Source: Allobrachymonas sp. | GTDB taxonomy: Bacteria; Pseudomonadota; Gammaproteobacteria; Burkholderiales; Burkholderiaceae_C | Direction of reading: 5' to 3' | Assembly: GCA_017996515.1 (NCBI GenBank) | Contig: JAGOGU010000067.1 | Coordinates: 1-7,459, forward strand | DNA length: 7,459 bases | Shown: one piece after another, positions 6,556 to 7,459 of the stretch | Numbering within the stretch: the first letter of the stretch is position 1 | How the letters are laid out: the number at the start of each line of letters is the position of its first letter | Program-made: the position numbers and the translations under genes | The notes under the pieces: generated by a model | What the model was told of the DNA's origin: nothing | Databases searched by the model: none | Seen by the model: only the letters and a program-made list of their open reading frames with translations

Positions 6556-7459
6556 TTATTTGGCTTCAATCTGTTCCACCCATTCGCGTGGAGCCAGCGG
6601 AAAGCCCAAACGCGCGCGGCTGTCGTAATAGCTTTGCGCCACGGCGCGCGCCAGATTGCGGATGCGGCCAATGTAGGCGGCGCGCTCGGTCACGGAAATC
6701 GCCCCGCGTGCATCCAGCAGGTTAAAGGTATGCGCCGCCTTGAGCACCTGCTCGTAAGCAGGTAGCGCCAGCTGTTGCTCGATCAGGTGCTTGGCCTGCT
6801 TCTCGTGCGCGGCAAACGCGGTGAACAGAAAATCGGCATCGCTGTGCTCGAAGTTGTAGGTGGACTGCTCAACCTCGTTTTGGTGGTACACATCGCCATA
6901 AGTCAGACGGGTGCCGTCGGGTTGCTCGGTCCAGACCAGGTTATAGACGTTGTCCACGCCTTGCAGGTACATAGCCAGGCGCTCCAGACCGTAAGTGATC
7001 TCGCCCGTAGCGGGCTTGCAGTCGATACCGCCCACCTGCTGGAAATAAGTGAACTGCGTCACCTCCATGCCGTTGAGCCACACCTCCCAGCCCAGGCCCC
7101 AGGCGCCCAGAGTGGGGTTTTCCCAGTCGTCTTCCACAAAGCGGATATCGTTTTTCTTCAAATCAAAGCCCAGCGCCTCCAGGCTACCCAGATACAAATC
7201 CAGGATGTTGGCAGGCGCGGGCTTGAGCACCACCTGGTACTGGTAATAGTGTTGCAGGCGGTTGGGGTTGTCGCCATAGCGGCCGTCCTTGGGGCGGCGG
7301 CTGGGCTGCACATAGGCGGCCTTCCACGGCTCAGGGCCAATGGCGCGCAAAAAGGTAGCGGTGTGGCCGGTGCCTGCGCCCACTTCCATATCGTAGGGTT
7401 GCAGTAACGCGCAGCCTTGCCGGGCCCAATATTGTTTAAGCGGAAGACTGATTCGACGA
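6556..7459 (-). CDS. glyQ: Glycine--tRNA ligase, alpha subunit (extreme 5' end beyond right edge)
   Basis: GlyQ carries the class II catalytic core that activates glycine with ATP. The frame is open to the right edge; 300 residues are visible and E. coli GlyQ has 303, so only a few N-terminal residues should be missing. The ATG at 7389 is internal, since upstream codons still match the family: [17 protein letters not shown] leads straight into MEVGAGT. Key blocks are [57 protein letters not shown], the motif 3 segment [26 protein letters not shown] and [13 protein letters not shown]. Where E. coli has GTSHP this protein has GTGHT, a small local difference. The leftmost visible residues (RRISLPLK) are more diverged than usual. 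It is the first visible gene of the glyQ-glyS-ygjP cluster; its promoter is outside the window. Confidence 0.96.
   Translation of the reverse strand, partial: RRISLPLKQYWARQGCALLQPYDMEVGAGTGHTATFLRAIGPEPWKAAYVQPSRRPKDGRYGDNPNRLQHYYQYQVVLKPAPANILDLYLGSLEALGFDLKKNDIRFVEDDWENPTLGAWGLGWEVWLNGMEVTQFTYFQQVGGIDCKPATGEITYGLERLAMYLQGVDNVYNLVWTEQPDGTRLTYGDVYHQNEVEQSTYNFEHSDADFLFTAFAAHEKQAKHLIEQQLALPAYEQVLKAAHTFNLLDARGAISVTERAAYIGRIRNLARAVAQSYYDSRARLGFPLAPREWVEQIEAK

Overview
The window looks like ordinary chromosome from a betaproteobacterium, probably order Burkholderiales and possibly Alcaligenaceae or a relative. This rests on the protein style of AceK, GlyQ/GlyS and RlpA and on moderately GC-rich coding sequence. 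Genus cannot be fixed from sequence alone. There are no mobile elements, CRISPR arrays, rRNAs or tRNAs, and I found no undescribed multi-gene system.

Left part (1-2135, minus strand): the 5' part of a YchJ/UPF0225 gene runs off the left edge. Just upstream of it lies aceK, isocitrate dehydrogenase kinase/phosphatase, the switch between TCA cycle and glyoxylate bypass. aceK is interrupted by one in-frame amber codon at 1521-1523, between its N-terminal regulatory part and its kinase/phosphatase core. Both halves are otherwise well conserved and stay in the same frame. This is the most notable coding observation.

Middle (2136-3224): a divergent intergenic region of about 370 bases separates aceK from rlpA (plus strand), a cell-envelope lipoprotein of the septal-ring lytic transglycosylase family. 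The region carries a 12-bp perfect inverted repeat followed by six T's on the plus strand, with a second small hairpin nested inside. No plus-strand gene precedes it, so a small RNA or a leader/attenuator of rlpA is possible. rlpA is followed by a hairpin and then a strong bidirectional terminator, shared with the convergent gene to its right.

Right part (3225-7459, minus strand): transcription order is glyQ, glyS, then a YgjP-type zinc metallopeptidase-like gene. glyQ (alpha subunit) lacks only its extreme 5' end, which is beyond the right edge. glyQ and glyS make the tetrameric alpha2beta2 glycyl-tRNA synthetase and are 45 bases apart. The ygjP-like gene follows glyS closely and probably shares its transcript, which would end at the bidirectional terminator.
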